Shown here piece by piece: positions 1 to 6,202 of a stretch of 9,784 nt of DNA. Source of the DNA: JAKLQJ01 sp964534135. GTDB taxonomy: Bacteria > Elusimicrobiota > Elusimicrobia > Elusimicrobiales > UBA9959. The first letter of the stretch is position 1, and the number at the start of each line of letters is the position of its first letter. The DNA is taken from contig CAZHQC010000089.1 of the NCBI GenBank assembly GCA_964534135.1, positions 1 to 9,784 of the forward strand. The letters run 5' to 3'. A program made the position numbers and the translations under genes. The notes beneath the pieces are model-generated. The model did not search any database, was not told the DNA's origin, and saw nothing but the letters and a program-made list of their open reading frames with translations.

Positions 1-1406
1 AATAACGCAATAAGCCTGTTTTCAGGCTCATTTATATTGGAAACGCTTTTATTTTTAGGCTCATTCTGTATTGGACAAGACTCTTGTTCCAAGATTTGTT
101 CCGCGGCTGCTATAATATGCATATTTGATGGAACATCTATTTGCGGCGGATGGCCGGAAAATTGAAGTTCAGCCAAATCTCTGGCCGTGTTTTTATTCAA
201 TATAGCCAAAGTCAGCATATTTATGATATATCCGACGCATTCTCCCGAAACTACTTCCGCGCCTATTATCCGCAGATCTTTTTTTCTGGCTATTAGGCGG
301 GTTTTTAAAATTTCCGCGCCTTTATAAACTTTTTCTCTGGTAAAGCCTTGCGCATTACCGATGAGAACCTCAATCCGCAGATCAAGGGCTTTTTCGCCAT
401 TTATTCCCACGCTTCCAAAACTCAGGTCCCCAATTTTGGTTATTGCCGGGCTTACCACTCCGGGGAAGTTCCTTACTCCTCCGGAAATATTAATAGCCGC
501 GACTTTAGCTTGCGCTGAAGCGGTGGTTGCCAGAAAGGATGAAGTGGGTGTCCTTGTCAGAAAATCCGTGCTTTCAACACAATCGCCCAAGGCATAGATA
601 TCTTTATTGCTTGTGCGCATAGTCTTATCCGTTTTTATGCCATAATAGCCCATTTTGAGTTTTGCTGTTTTCCCCAAGGCTGTTTCAGGTTTTACCCCGA
701 CACTGAAAATAACAAGTTCTGAAGCTATTTTTTTACCATTGGAAAGAATAACGGCTTCCACTTTCTTTTTTCCGGCTATGCTTTTTATACTTATGTTTTT
801 ATGAAATTTTATTCCCAGCTTCTCTATTTGCTTGGTCGCTATTTCACTATAATCTTGGCTGAAATTATTGGGAAGACAACAGCTTTCTTTATCCACCACA
901 TTTACTTTTATGCCCTTATTATTGAGAACTTCGGCAAATTCAAGGCCGATAAAGCCGGCGCCCACTATTGTGGCCGTTTTAATTTTTTTCAGCGCTTTTA
1001 TAAGATTTGTTATATCTTGATGTCCTTTTATCGTGAAGACATTTTTAAGTTTGCTGCCTTTAAGAGACGGTAAGGCCGGGCTTGAGCCTGTTGATAAAAC
1101 CAATTTTTTGTATTTATAAGAATTTCCATTGTCTGAAGTAATGGTTTTTTTAGTTGGGTTAATATCAACTACATTTTCGCTTATCAAATCTATGTTTACT
1201 TTCCCTAAAATTACTTTGTCATCTTTAAGATAATCTTTTTGCTTTATAGTTCCGTCCAAGGCGTATGGAAGGGAGCAGGGTACAACACTTTCACTCACAT
1301 TTCTAAATAAACCAATTTGCCATTTAGGATTAAGTTTTCTTGAATGTCTTGCGGCTATCAGGCCTCCCGGGCCGCCGCCGATGCTTATTAAATCATAAGT
1401 TGTCAT
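1..1406 (-). CDS. CoA-disulfide reductase/NADH oxidase-type flavoprotein (partial)
   Basis: A pyridine nucleotide-disulfide oxidoreductase, open for 468 codons and running off the left edge, so the C-terminus is missing. Visible in order: an N-terminal FAD-binding motif (IGGGPGG, residues 9-15); a PCSLPY motif whose Cys44 matches the single redox cysteine of CoA-disulfide reductases and Nox/Npx flavoproteins; a second Rossmann motif (VGAGFIGLEFAE, 148-159); a GDC flavin motif (274-276); and a C-terminal dimerisation-like domain ending in HPP (419-421), where the family often has YAPP. Family members reduce CoA disulfide, polysulfide or O2 with NAD(P)H; which one applies here is not visible. 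The start follows a good Shine-Dalgarno sequence (AAGGAG) and overlaps the arsR-family stop as ATGA, so the two are co-translated. Residues 440-468 look like a low-complexity linker, so a further domain such as rhodanese could follow outside the window. Confidence 0.9.
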   Translation of the reverse strand, partial: MTTYDLISIGGGPGGLIAARHSRKLNPKWQIGLFRNVSESVVPCSLPYALDGTIKQKDYLKDDKVILGKVNIDLISENVVDINPTKKTITSDNGNSYKYKKLVLSTGSSPALPSLKGSKLKNVFTIKGHQDITNLIKALKKIKTATIVGAGFIGLEFAEVLNNKGIKVNVVDKESCCLPNNFSQDYSEIATKQIEKLGIKFHKNISIKSIAGKKKVEAVILSNGKKIASELVIFSVGVKPETALGKTAKLKMGYYGIKTDKTMRTSNKDIYALGDCVESTDFLTRTPTSSFLATTASAQAKVAAINISGGVRNFPGVVSPAITKIGDLSFGSVGINGEKALDLRIEVLIGNAQGFTREKVYKGAEILKTRLIARKKDLRIIGAEVVSGECVGYIINMLTLAILNKNTARDLAELQFSGHPPQIDVPSNMHIIAAAEQILEQESCPIQNEPKNKSVSNINEPENRLIAL

Positions 1407-1684
1407 TTGCAATTCTCCTTTATATAAGAAAATATTTTTTGCAGATGTTTTTGGTTTTTAAGAAAATAACATTTTTCTTTTCCTTCTTGATGATAATCCA
1501 CTATCTGGCATGCTTTTAAAATAGTCAAATGTTGTGATATATTTGCTTGCCGAACTTTAACTATAGCTTCTATTTTATTTACGCATGTTTTTTCAATTAA
1601 AAGCTGCATGATTATCGCTATTCTGGTTGGATGCCCAAGCGCTTTAAAATATTCGGACATTTTTTTGTTTTTTTCATTATCCAT
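1403..1684 (-). CDS. ArsR/SmtB-family winged-helix transcriptional regulator
   Basis: A 93-residue regulator of usual ArsR length. The N-terminal FKALGHPTRIAI segment (13-24) and recognition helix region QANISQHLTILKA (46-58) are diagnostic. It lacks the ELCVC metal motif of classical ArsR/SmtB. Cysteines are instead at 34, 59, 72 and 92, more like the redox or persulfide-sensing members (SqrR/BigR type), but pairing cannot be judged from sequence alone. The start is set by an AAGGA Shine-Dalgarno sequence 7 nt upstream. The stop overlaps the downstream flavoprotein start, so the regulator probably controls that enzyme and itself. A promoter and 28-bp dyad lie just upstream. A sulfur-species or redox signal is inferred from the partner enzyme. 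Confidence 0.92.
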   Translation of the reverse strand: MDNEKNKKMSEYFKALGHPTRIAIIMQLLIEKTCVNKIEAIVKVRQANISQHLTILKACQIVDYHQEGKEKCYFLKNQKHLQKIFSYIKENCK

Positions 1685-1703
1685 GATTTGTTCCTTTTAT
1701 TAG

Positions 1704-1731
1704 ATATTCTAATATTCGAATAATAGTATAT
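1704..1731 (-). promoter_or_regulatory. Operator-like dyad for the ArsR-family regulator
   Basis: An imperfect 28-bp inverted repeat with two mismatched base pairs, centred on the perfect palindrome TATTCGAATA (1713-1722). It overlaps the -10 hexamer and the likely transcription start. This AT-rich dyad form is typical of ArsR/SmtB sites, so autoregulation is likely. Binding itself is inferred. Confidence 0.7.
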
Positions 1732-1753
1732 TAAAAAATGTGTAATTCGTCAA
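1725..1753 (-). promoter_or_regulatory. Sigma70-type promoter of arsR-family/flavoprotein operon
   Basis: On the minus strand, TTGACG (1753-1748) and TATACT (1730-1725) are separated by exactly 17 nt and lie about 40 nt upstream of the regulator start codon. Each hexamer is one base or less from the vegetative consensus. The -35 abuts the end of a 71-bp repeat element. Confidence 0.8.
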
Positions 1754-1823
1754 CCCTACCACCTGTTTATGGCGTCACATAAGCGCCATCATAAGAACAC
1801 GTTTCGTAAGCAGGTGGTAGGGT
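1753..1823. repeat. Intergenic structured element, copy A
   Basis: A 71-bp element bounded by perfect 13-bp inverted repeats: ACCCTACCACCTG at 1753-1765 and its complement at 1811-1823. Inside is a second dyad, ATGGCG (1769-1774) with CGCCAT (1784-1789). It shares the CTACCACC-type terminus, a GTGACG core and overall layout with the elements at 7740-7813 and 9643-9720, though the interior is diverged. It ends at the -35 of the arsR-family promoter. A miniature mobile or REP-like element is one explanation. Confidence 0.65.
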
Positions 1824-1844
1824 AAGATCTATATTTAGGTTTGT

Positions 1845-1875
1845 TTGCCCCGTGGCGCTATAGCGCCATGGGGTT
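1845..1875. repeat. 31-bp palindromic dispersed repeat, copy 1
   Basis: Thirty-one bases identical to 7284-7314. The core is a near-perfect hairpin: CCCC, one G-T pair, TGGCGC, a TATA loop, GCGCCA, GGGG (1848-1873). The plus-strand side is followed by a T-rich stretch; the minus-strand side, which is the direction of all genes here, is not. It is therefore not a canonical terminator for the upstream DUF89 gene, though so strong a hairpin may still trim or protect the mRNA 3' end. Confidence 0.8.
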
Positions 1876-1905
1876 GCTGTTTTTAGTTTTCGTTGTCGAG
1901 CTCTG

Positions 1906-1923
1906 TCCCGCTCTATAGCGGGA
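1906..1923. other. Short GC-rich hairpin downstream of DUF89 gene
   Basis: TCCCGCT (1906-1912) and AGCGGGA (1917-1923) form a perfect 7-bp stem around a 4-nt loop, just beyond the DUF89 gene stop. No U-tract follows on the coding strand, so it is at best a non-canonical terminator or a REP-like palindrome. Confidence 0.55.
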
Positions 1924-1945
1924 ACTTCTAATGGGGTTGTTATTT

Positions 1946-2827
1946 CTATTTGTAATGATGTTTCAAAACCATATCCATAAGTGAGAATGCTTCATCTTTG
2001 CATATCACGGGACATTTGGCTATAAAAAGAAAAAAGATTTCTTTTTTGGCATCTGAAAGGGCTTCATAATTGCCTTGTCCTTTACTTATAACCATATCGG
2101 CGGAGCGATAAATTTTTAGGAAGTCTTTAGAACAGAATTTTAATACCGTGCCGGGAGCGTCACTGCCGCTTGAAACAATCTCGGCTAAATCGCAAAGCCC
2201 TGAAACTTTAGCGTCTTCATATAAAGCGTCATTTAATACGGGTTTGTCTTTTACGACGTAAATTATTTTTTTGCCTTTATGCTTGGAAATTATTTCCTCA
2301 ATTAAGATTCTGTCAAAAACGGTTTCTCCCGCATTGTCTCCAAGGTAAAGGATGTTTTTGCATTCTTTTAATTTCTTTTCAAAGGCTTTAAATTGGAAAA
2401 AATCTTTTTTAGGTTTATCCTCGGTTTCATGTCTTTTAACTATGGCAAGTAATTCTTTTTTTATATTTAAATTAGCTTTAACTCCGAAATCAATTATATT
2501 GCCCGCTATGGCAAGTTCCACGGCTTTTAAAAGAGGCTTATTCGATGATTTAACAATTTTCTTTAACTTAGGATAAATTGCGAGTGACAGTTCATTGCTT
2601 TTCTTTTTTTCATTTGCATAAGGATCTTTTTTTGGCGAGTATTTATTTACCAAAGAATAAATTGTTTTACCCATTTCAGGCGGAGAAGATTTAAGTGAAA
2701 ACTTTGGCACTTCTTTTGAAAGTTTTATCAGTATTTTTTTTTGTATTTTTGGACTCGCCCCCGCAAGTTTAGCCGCGTGGAGCGCCTGTTTAAAAAAACA
2801 GGGTATGCATTCAAGATAAGTTTTCAT
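1946..2827 (-). CDS. DUF89 family protein (AF1104-like damage-control phosphatase fold)
   Basis: A 293-residue protein of the DUF89/ARMT1-like superfamily, close to AF1104-type prokaryotic members in length and motifs. It has an N-terminal CIPCF motif (Cys7, Cys10), an AGNIIDFG segment (108-115), the family signature GDNAGETVFD (163-172) with predicted metal-binding acidic residues, and a KGQGN motif (249-253). Characterised relatives are metal-dependent phosphatases that remove damaged or excess phosphometabolites; the N-terminal cysteine pair is typical of the prokaryotic subgroup. The substrate is not evident. It follows the radical SAM gene by 52 nt and is probably last in that operon. 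No strong Shine-Dalgarno sequence precedes the start, which is chosen because it gives the conserved N-terminus. Confidence 0.88.
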   Translation of the reverse strand: MKTYLECIPCFFKQALHAAKLAGASPKIQKKILIKLSKEVPKFSLKSSPPEMGKTIYSLVNKYSPKKDPYANEKKKSNELSLAIYPKLKKIVKSSNKPLLKAVELAIAGNIIDFGVKANLNIKKELLAIVKRHETEDKPKKDFFQFKAFEKKLKECKNILYLGDNAGETVFDRILIEEIISKHKGKKIIYVVKDKPVLNDALYEDAKVSGLCDLAEIVSSGSDAPGTVLKFCSKDFLKIYRSADMVISKGQGNYEALSDAKKEIFFLFIAKCPVICKDEAFSLMDMVLKHHYK

Positions 2828-2879
2828 AGTTTTATTTTTTTACTCTGTTAACGCAACTAACGCTATAAACGCTTAGTGG

Positions 2880-3662
2880 TTATATTTTCCCTCTTCTTTT
2901 AAGTGTTTCTTCATCGCTAAAAGACTTGGTTTTTATCCTTTCGGCCTTATAAACGGAAACAATATTTAAGCCTTTAAAATATTTTGCTATTTCAGCTAAT
3001 TCCTTTTTGCTTACGGGTTTTGCTCTGCAAGCCCGCAAAGGCGTATTCAATTGAGTTTCATCGGGATTGATATTTTTAGCTATCTTCGCTATTTGCGCGG
3101 CATATTTTTTGTTTTCGGGTGTAAACATTATTTGCAGAGCGAGTTTCCCTTTGAAAGTTTTCTTAAATGTTTTGATGCCGGCAATTATTGTTTTTAATTT
3201 TAAGTTTTTAACGGGCCTGTCCATTTTTTCAAATATTTTTTGATTTGAAGCGTCCAATTTAGCCACCACAAAATCGGCATTCATAAGATCATCCCTAACC
3301 TCTTTTCTTTTTAAAACCGAGGAATTGGTCAAAACCGCTATTTTTTCTTTTCTTATACGCTTTATAGCTTTTATCATCTCGCCAAGATTTTTAGCTAAAG
3401 TAGGTTCGCCCATGCCGGAAAAAGTTATGTAATCTATTTTTGCTTTTGGTAGAGATTTTATTTCTTTTATTATTTCGTTTTTATCCACAAAAACTTTTCG
3501 TCTGAGTGATACTTTTAGTGTTTTTCCCACCTGGCAATAAATGCAGTCAAAACTGCAAATTTTCCTTTTCCCTGAAATGGGGTCCACACCCAAAGAACTG
3601 CCCAATCGCCATGAAGGCACGGGGCCGAATATATATTTGAATTTTTGTTTTTTTGTAGTCAT
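2880..3662 (-). CDS. Radical SAM protein, COG0731-type
   Basis: A 260-residue radical SAM enzyme. The 4Fe-4S/SAM motif CSFDCIYC (Cys36, Cys40, Cys43) follows the family-typical opening FGPVPSWRLGSSLGVD (12-27), and SGMGEPTL corresponds to the GGE motif that contacts SAM. These features match the short radical SAM family COG0731, which is related to wybutosine-type enzymes but lacks their flavodoxin domain and whose reaction is mostly unknown. The start codon overlaps the stop of the upstream cysteine-rich gene as ATGA, with a GAGG Shine-Dalgarno sequence inside that gene. Neighbouring NifU-like and cysteine-rich proteins suggest cofactor modification or assembly, but no substrate can be named. 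The position usually Arg in PSRRLG is Trp here. Confidence 0.9.
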   Translation of the reverse strand: MTTKKQKFKYIFGPVPSWRLGSSLGVDPISGKRKICSFDCIYCQVGKTLKVSLRRKVFVDKNEIIKEIKSLPKAKIDYITFSGMGEPTLAKNLGEMIKAIKRIRKEKIAVLTNSSVLKRKEVRDDLMNADFVVAKLDASNQKIFEKMDRPVKNLKLKTIIAGIKTFKKTFKGKLALQIMFTPENKKYAAQIAKIAKNINPDETQLNTPLRACRAKPVSKKELAEIAKYFKGLNIVSVYKAERIKTKSFSDEETLKRRGKI

Positions 3663-3862
3663 TTTAAAACCTCATTAATCGTTCCATCACACATCATATT
3701 ATCGGGATGATAGTCGCCTTTTTCTTCTAATTTATATCTTTCGCATTTCGTATAATCGCCAAAACAATAGCCTTCAATCCATTTAACTTCAATCTTTTTT
3801 TTCTCAAAGTATGATTTAAGAGGACAAGTTTGAAACCATTTGCATATGGGATTATCTGTCAT
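3659..3862 (-). CDS. Small cysteine-rich protein with GYCxGDxxxCxRY motif
   Basis: A 67-residue soluble protein with Cys7, Cys13, Cys33, Cys40 and Cys58. The layout CxxxxxCPLKxYxE, WIEGYCFGDYxKCxRY, then HPDNM looks like a conserved small family, and the spacing could hold an Fe-S cluster or zinc ion. No function is recognised. It is overlapped at both ends: its start lies inside the end of the upstream 60-residue gene, and its stop overlaps the radical SAM start as ATGA. Translation of the three is therefore coupled. It could be an accessory protein or substrate of the radical SAM enzyme; that is inference from position. Confidence 0.8.
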   Translation of the reverse strand: MTDNPICKWFQTCPLKSYFEKKKIEVKWIEGYCFGDYTKCERYKLEEKGDYHPDNMMCDGTINEVLK

Positions 3863-4034
3863 TGTTTTTCTCTCGTGGTGTATTTAATTTTCTATATGCC
3901 GCGCAAAATGGACAGATACCTTCAAGTTTGAATATGACTTTTGATATTTTTAAATTTGGATACGCTCTTGTCAAAATACATAGTGGACATATAGAGCAGA
4001 CAAAAGCCAATAATTTAGTTGTTATTCTAGTCAT
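3852..4034 (-). CDS. Very small CxxCxxC/CPFC protein
   Basis: A 60-residue protein with five cysteines: CSICPLC (13-19) and CPFC (41-44), that is, two CxxC-type knuckles. The first sits in a hydrophobic stretch (LLAFVCSICPLCIL). This could be a zinc ribbon, an Fe-S site or a membrane-associated redox peptide. No family is recognised. Its end overlaps the next gene by 11 bp, and a weak purine-rich GAGAAG sequence precedes the start. The overlap with its neighbour and the non-random Cys pattern support it as real, although its length leaves doubt. Confidence 0.62.
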   Translation of the reverse strand: MTRITTKLLAFVCSICPLCILTRAYPNLKISKVIFKLEGICPFCAAYRKLNTPREKNNDR

Positions 4035-4058
4035 TTGTTTTCTTCTCTAATCTGTTTC

Positions 4059-4089
4059 TTCGTGTCTGTTGCCTTTGTGCCTATTTGCC
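4059..4089. repeat. Short 8-nt periodic GCC repeat between genes
   Basis: The intergenic gap holds degenerate 7-8-nt units: TTCGTGTC, TGTTGCC, TTTGTGCC and TATTTGCC. A related CTTCGTGCCT string recurs in the next gap (4871-4880). It probably arose by replication slippage; no function is evident. Confidence 0.4.
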
Positions 4090-4093
4090 TTTT

Positions 4094-4855
4094 TTATACT
4101 CTGATTGTGTCTCCTACTTTTATCTCAATAAAATCTTTGCCATATTCTTCATTAAACATATTCAAAGCCTTTTCACCTGAACAATGCGACGGAGCGGCCT
4201 TTTTAATTTTCAATTCTCTGAATTTTTCTCTTATTTTGCTTATCGTTTTTTTGAAACTTCTTTTTAAGTGAAAACCGCCCAAAACCAAATAAATGTTCCC
4301 CGCTATATTTTGTTTGGTGTTTTCAATAATCTTTAATATCCCCGGATGAGCACAACCGGTAAGAACGGTTAAGCCTTTTGGAGTTTTTAAAACCAGGCTT
4401 TGCTCCGGGATATAGTGTCCCGCGTATTTTCCCGCTATGCTTCCCGTTGTATAAATATTTTTTTTTATTTTTCTAAAACCGTCACTTTCAATTAATTCAG
4501 ATCCCAAGGTCTTAACTTTATTTTTAAATTTTTTGCCAAAGTCCCGGCAACCATAAACTTTTAATTTTGGGTTTACTTTTAAAAGAGCCCATAAGCCGCC
4601 GGTATGATCCCAGTGGTCATGAGAGATAACAACTGTTTTTATGTCTAAAATATTGATGTTTGCGTTCTCCATATTTTTTAAGAGAGATTCGCCCTTATTG
4701 CCCGTATCAAATAAAATATCGCCATCAATTAAATAAGCTAGGCCCCAGCCTGTTAAAAATTTTTTATCAGAAGCAATATTATCAAAGAGTATTTTTATTT
4801 CCATTGTTTTCCAGCTATGCGGGTGGCACGCGCTATGGTCTTTTGCGCCATCCAT
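4094..4855 (-). CDS. Metallo-beta-lactamase-fold hydrolase (COG1237-like)
   Basis: A metallo-beta-lactamase-fold protein with a complete binuclear metal site: HDHWDH (79-84), a TGCAHPG histidine (170), and later GGFHL and PSHCSG motifs. The motif forms resemble the group annotated as dihydropteridine/ribofuranosyl-aminobenzene phosphate synthase-like (COG1237), whose true reactions are poorly known. Residues 1-17 are an unusual His/Cys-containing stretch of higher GC; the conserved fold begins at Met18, so translation could instead start at 4804, after a GGAAA sequence. Neither start has a strong Shine-Dalgarno sequence. It lies 34 nt after the NifU-like gene and is probably in the same operon. 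Confidence 0.88.
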   Translation of the reverse strand: MDGAKDHSACHPHSWKTMEIKILFDNIASDKKFLTGWGLAYLIDGDILFDTGNKGESLLKNMENANINILDIKTVVISHDHWDHTGGLWALLKVNPKLKVYGCRDFGKKFKNKVKTLGSELIESDGFRKIKKNIYTTGSIAGKYAGHYIPEQSLVLKTPKGLTVLTGCAHPGILKIIENTKQNIAGNIYLVLGGFHLKRSFKKTISKIREKFRELKIKKAAPSHCSGEKALNMFNEEYGKDFIEIKVGDTIRV

Positions 4856-4889
4856 CTTTTTTTATTATTTCTTCGTGCCTTTCTATTTT

Positions 4890-5276
4890 TTAATCCAGAA
4901 GCATAAAATAAGCCAATGTTTTATAGAAAGTTGAAGCTGCCAAAATAGAGCAATGATGATGATTATCCGGAAGACCGTATTTTAATATCTCAAGTGTTTT
5001 CTTAGGTGAAATGCCCATAGCTTCATCAATCGATTTTCCAATTCCCATTTCCGCCACTGTTGAACCGCAGGCTTTTGTGGCCTCACAGCCATTTTCGGTA
5101 TAGAATAAAATATCTTCAATGATATTATCTTTTACCAAAATATAAAATTCCATATCATCGCCGCAGACGCCTTTTAAATAAGCGCTTGCGGATGGGTCAT
5201 TCATCCTGCCAAAATGTTTTGGATTTTTACCTAAGGCCAAAACTTCTTTTGAATAAGTGTTCTGAGTTTTTTTCAT
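4890..5276 (-). CDS. IscU/NifU N-terminal-like Fe-S cluster scaffold
   Basis: A 128-residue single-domain scaffold that would assemble and pass on Fe-S clusters. It keeps the three ligand cysteines of IscU-type proteins: Cys38 in GVCGDDME (with Asp40), Cys64 in NGCEA, and Cys109 in HHHCS. It adds Cys70 in KACGS. The NPKHFG segment near the N-terminus is also family-typical. Only the NifU_N-like domain is present. No cysteine desulfurase is encoded in this window, so sulfur must come from elsewhere. It is the first gene after the terminator that closes the MinD block. No Shine-Dalgarno sequence is visible, and a TATCAT hexamer lies 6 nt before the ATG, so leaderless translation is possible but unproven. 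Confidence 0.88.
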   Translation of the reverse strand: MKKTQNTYSKEVLALGKNPKHFGRMNDPSASAYLKGVCGDDMEFYILVKDNIIEDILFYTENGCEATKACGSTVAEMGIGKSIDEAMGISPKKTLEILKYGLPDNHHHCSILAASTFYKTLAYFMLLD

Positions 5277-5302
5277 AATTAAATGATAACAAAAACACCC
5301 AT

Positions 5303-5331
5303 TAAAATTAAAAAGGTACCTGGTACCTTTT
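5303..5331 (-). terminator. Intrinsic terminator after the MinD pair
   Basis: Perfect 10-bp arms (AAAAGGTACC at 5311-5320, complement at 5322-5331) around one base. In RNA this gives a 9-bp stem with a 3-nt loop. On the minus strand it is followed by a U-rich run. It lies directly after the stop of the second MinD-like gene and before the NifU-like gene. The long A/U portion of the stem may make it leaky. Confidence 0.75.
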
Positions 5332-5338
5332 GAGGTTT

Positions 5339-6202
5339 TTACTTAATTTCAGCATCTATATCTTTCCAGATATCGCATAATTTATGGCTTATTTCAGATT
5401 CCGGAGCATAGTCTATTATGGTTTTACCATTTACCATAGCTTCAACTACGGTTTTATCAAAGGCAAGTTTGCCAATTAAAGAAATACCGTTGTTTGCGCA
5501 ATAGATTTCAATCTTGTCTGCCATTTCAGGATTTAAATCATATTTATTTATTATCAGTTTAACGGGCACATTAAAATGTTTGGCTGTTTTTATAATTCTA
5601 TCGGCGTCATGTAAGCCTGACATTGTGGGCTCCGTTATAATTAAAGCGCAATTGGCGCCGCCCATAGAGGCTATAACAGGACAGCCTATGCCGGGAGAGC
5701 CGTCAATTATAATCCAATCGGCATTTATTTGTTTACCTATTTCATTAGCTTTCTTTCGAACCGATGAAACCAATTTTCCTGAATTATCTTCCCCTATGCC
5801 AAGTTTGGCATGAACGAAGGGTCCAAATTTTGTATCTGAAACAAATTGTTTCCCCTTCGGGTTTCTTTCCATGGTAATAACTTGTCGAGGACAAATATTG
5901 GCGCAAAAGTCACAGCCCTCGCAAGCAATCGGATTAACCACATAATCTTCGCTTATAGCGTCAAATCTACAAACTTTTCGGCATAAACCGCATTCGTTGC
6001 AAAACTTTTTATTTATGACCGCTTCCGTTCCGCTTAAAAAATCTTCCTCTTCTTTTATTTCAGGCTGAAGCAAAAGATGAAGATCAGCAGCATCCACATC
6101 ACAATCGGCCATTACTTTGTTTTTAGCCAAAGAAGCAAAAGCTCCGGTCGTAATTGTTTTCCCCGTTCCGCCTTTTCCGCTTATGATAACAAGTTCTCTC
6201 AT
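5339..6202 (-). CDS. MinD-superfamily P-loop ATPase with inserted 2[4Fe-4S] ferredoxin domain (second copy)
   Basis: A 287-residue COG1149-type protein. A deviant Walker A (GKGGTGKT, 9-16) and a DCDVDAAD switch segment (33-40) are followed by two inserted 4Fe-4S motifs: CNECGLCRKVC (68-78) and CEGCDFCANIC (94-104), then P105. The IIIDGSPGIGCPV Walker B region comes after. All eight cluster cysteines are present. Such proteins occur in pairs beside NifX-like proteins in anaerobes. In Desulfovibrio a comparable pair belongs to the Orange Protein complex, linked to cell-division site placement. Its start overlaps the stop of the first copy as ATGA with an AAGGA Shine-Dalgarno sequence, implying a 1:1 heteromeric pair. 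The terminator follows immediately. Confidence 0.93.
   Translation of the reverse strand: MRELVIISGKGGTGKTITTGAFASLAKNKVMADCDVDAADLHLLLQPEIKEEEDFLSGTEAVINKKFCNECGLCRKVCRFDAISEDYVVNPIACEGCDFCANICPRQVITMERNPKGKQFVSDTKFGPFVHAKLGIGEDNSGKLVSSVRKKANEIGKQINADWIIIDGSPGIGCPVIASMGGANCALIITEPTMSGLHDADRIIKTAKHFNVPVKLIINKYDLNPEMADKIEIYCANNGISLIGKLAFDKTVVEAMVNGKTIIDYAPESEISHKLCDIWKDIDAEIK

Noticed and set aside
361..1073. Plus-strand open frames of 78 and 90 codons
   Set aside because: They lie antisense within the flavoprotein gene, which has clear FAD and NAD motifs; no family features or Shine-Dalgarno sites support them.
1848..1873. Intrinsic terminator of the DUF89 operon
   Set aside because: The hairpin is strong, but the minus-strand flank is not U-rich, and the same sequence lies inside another operon.
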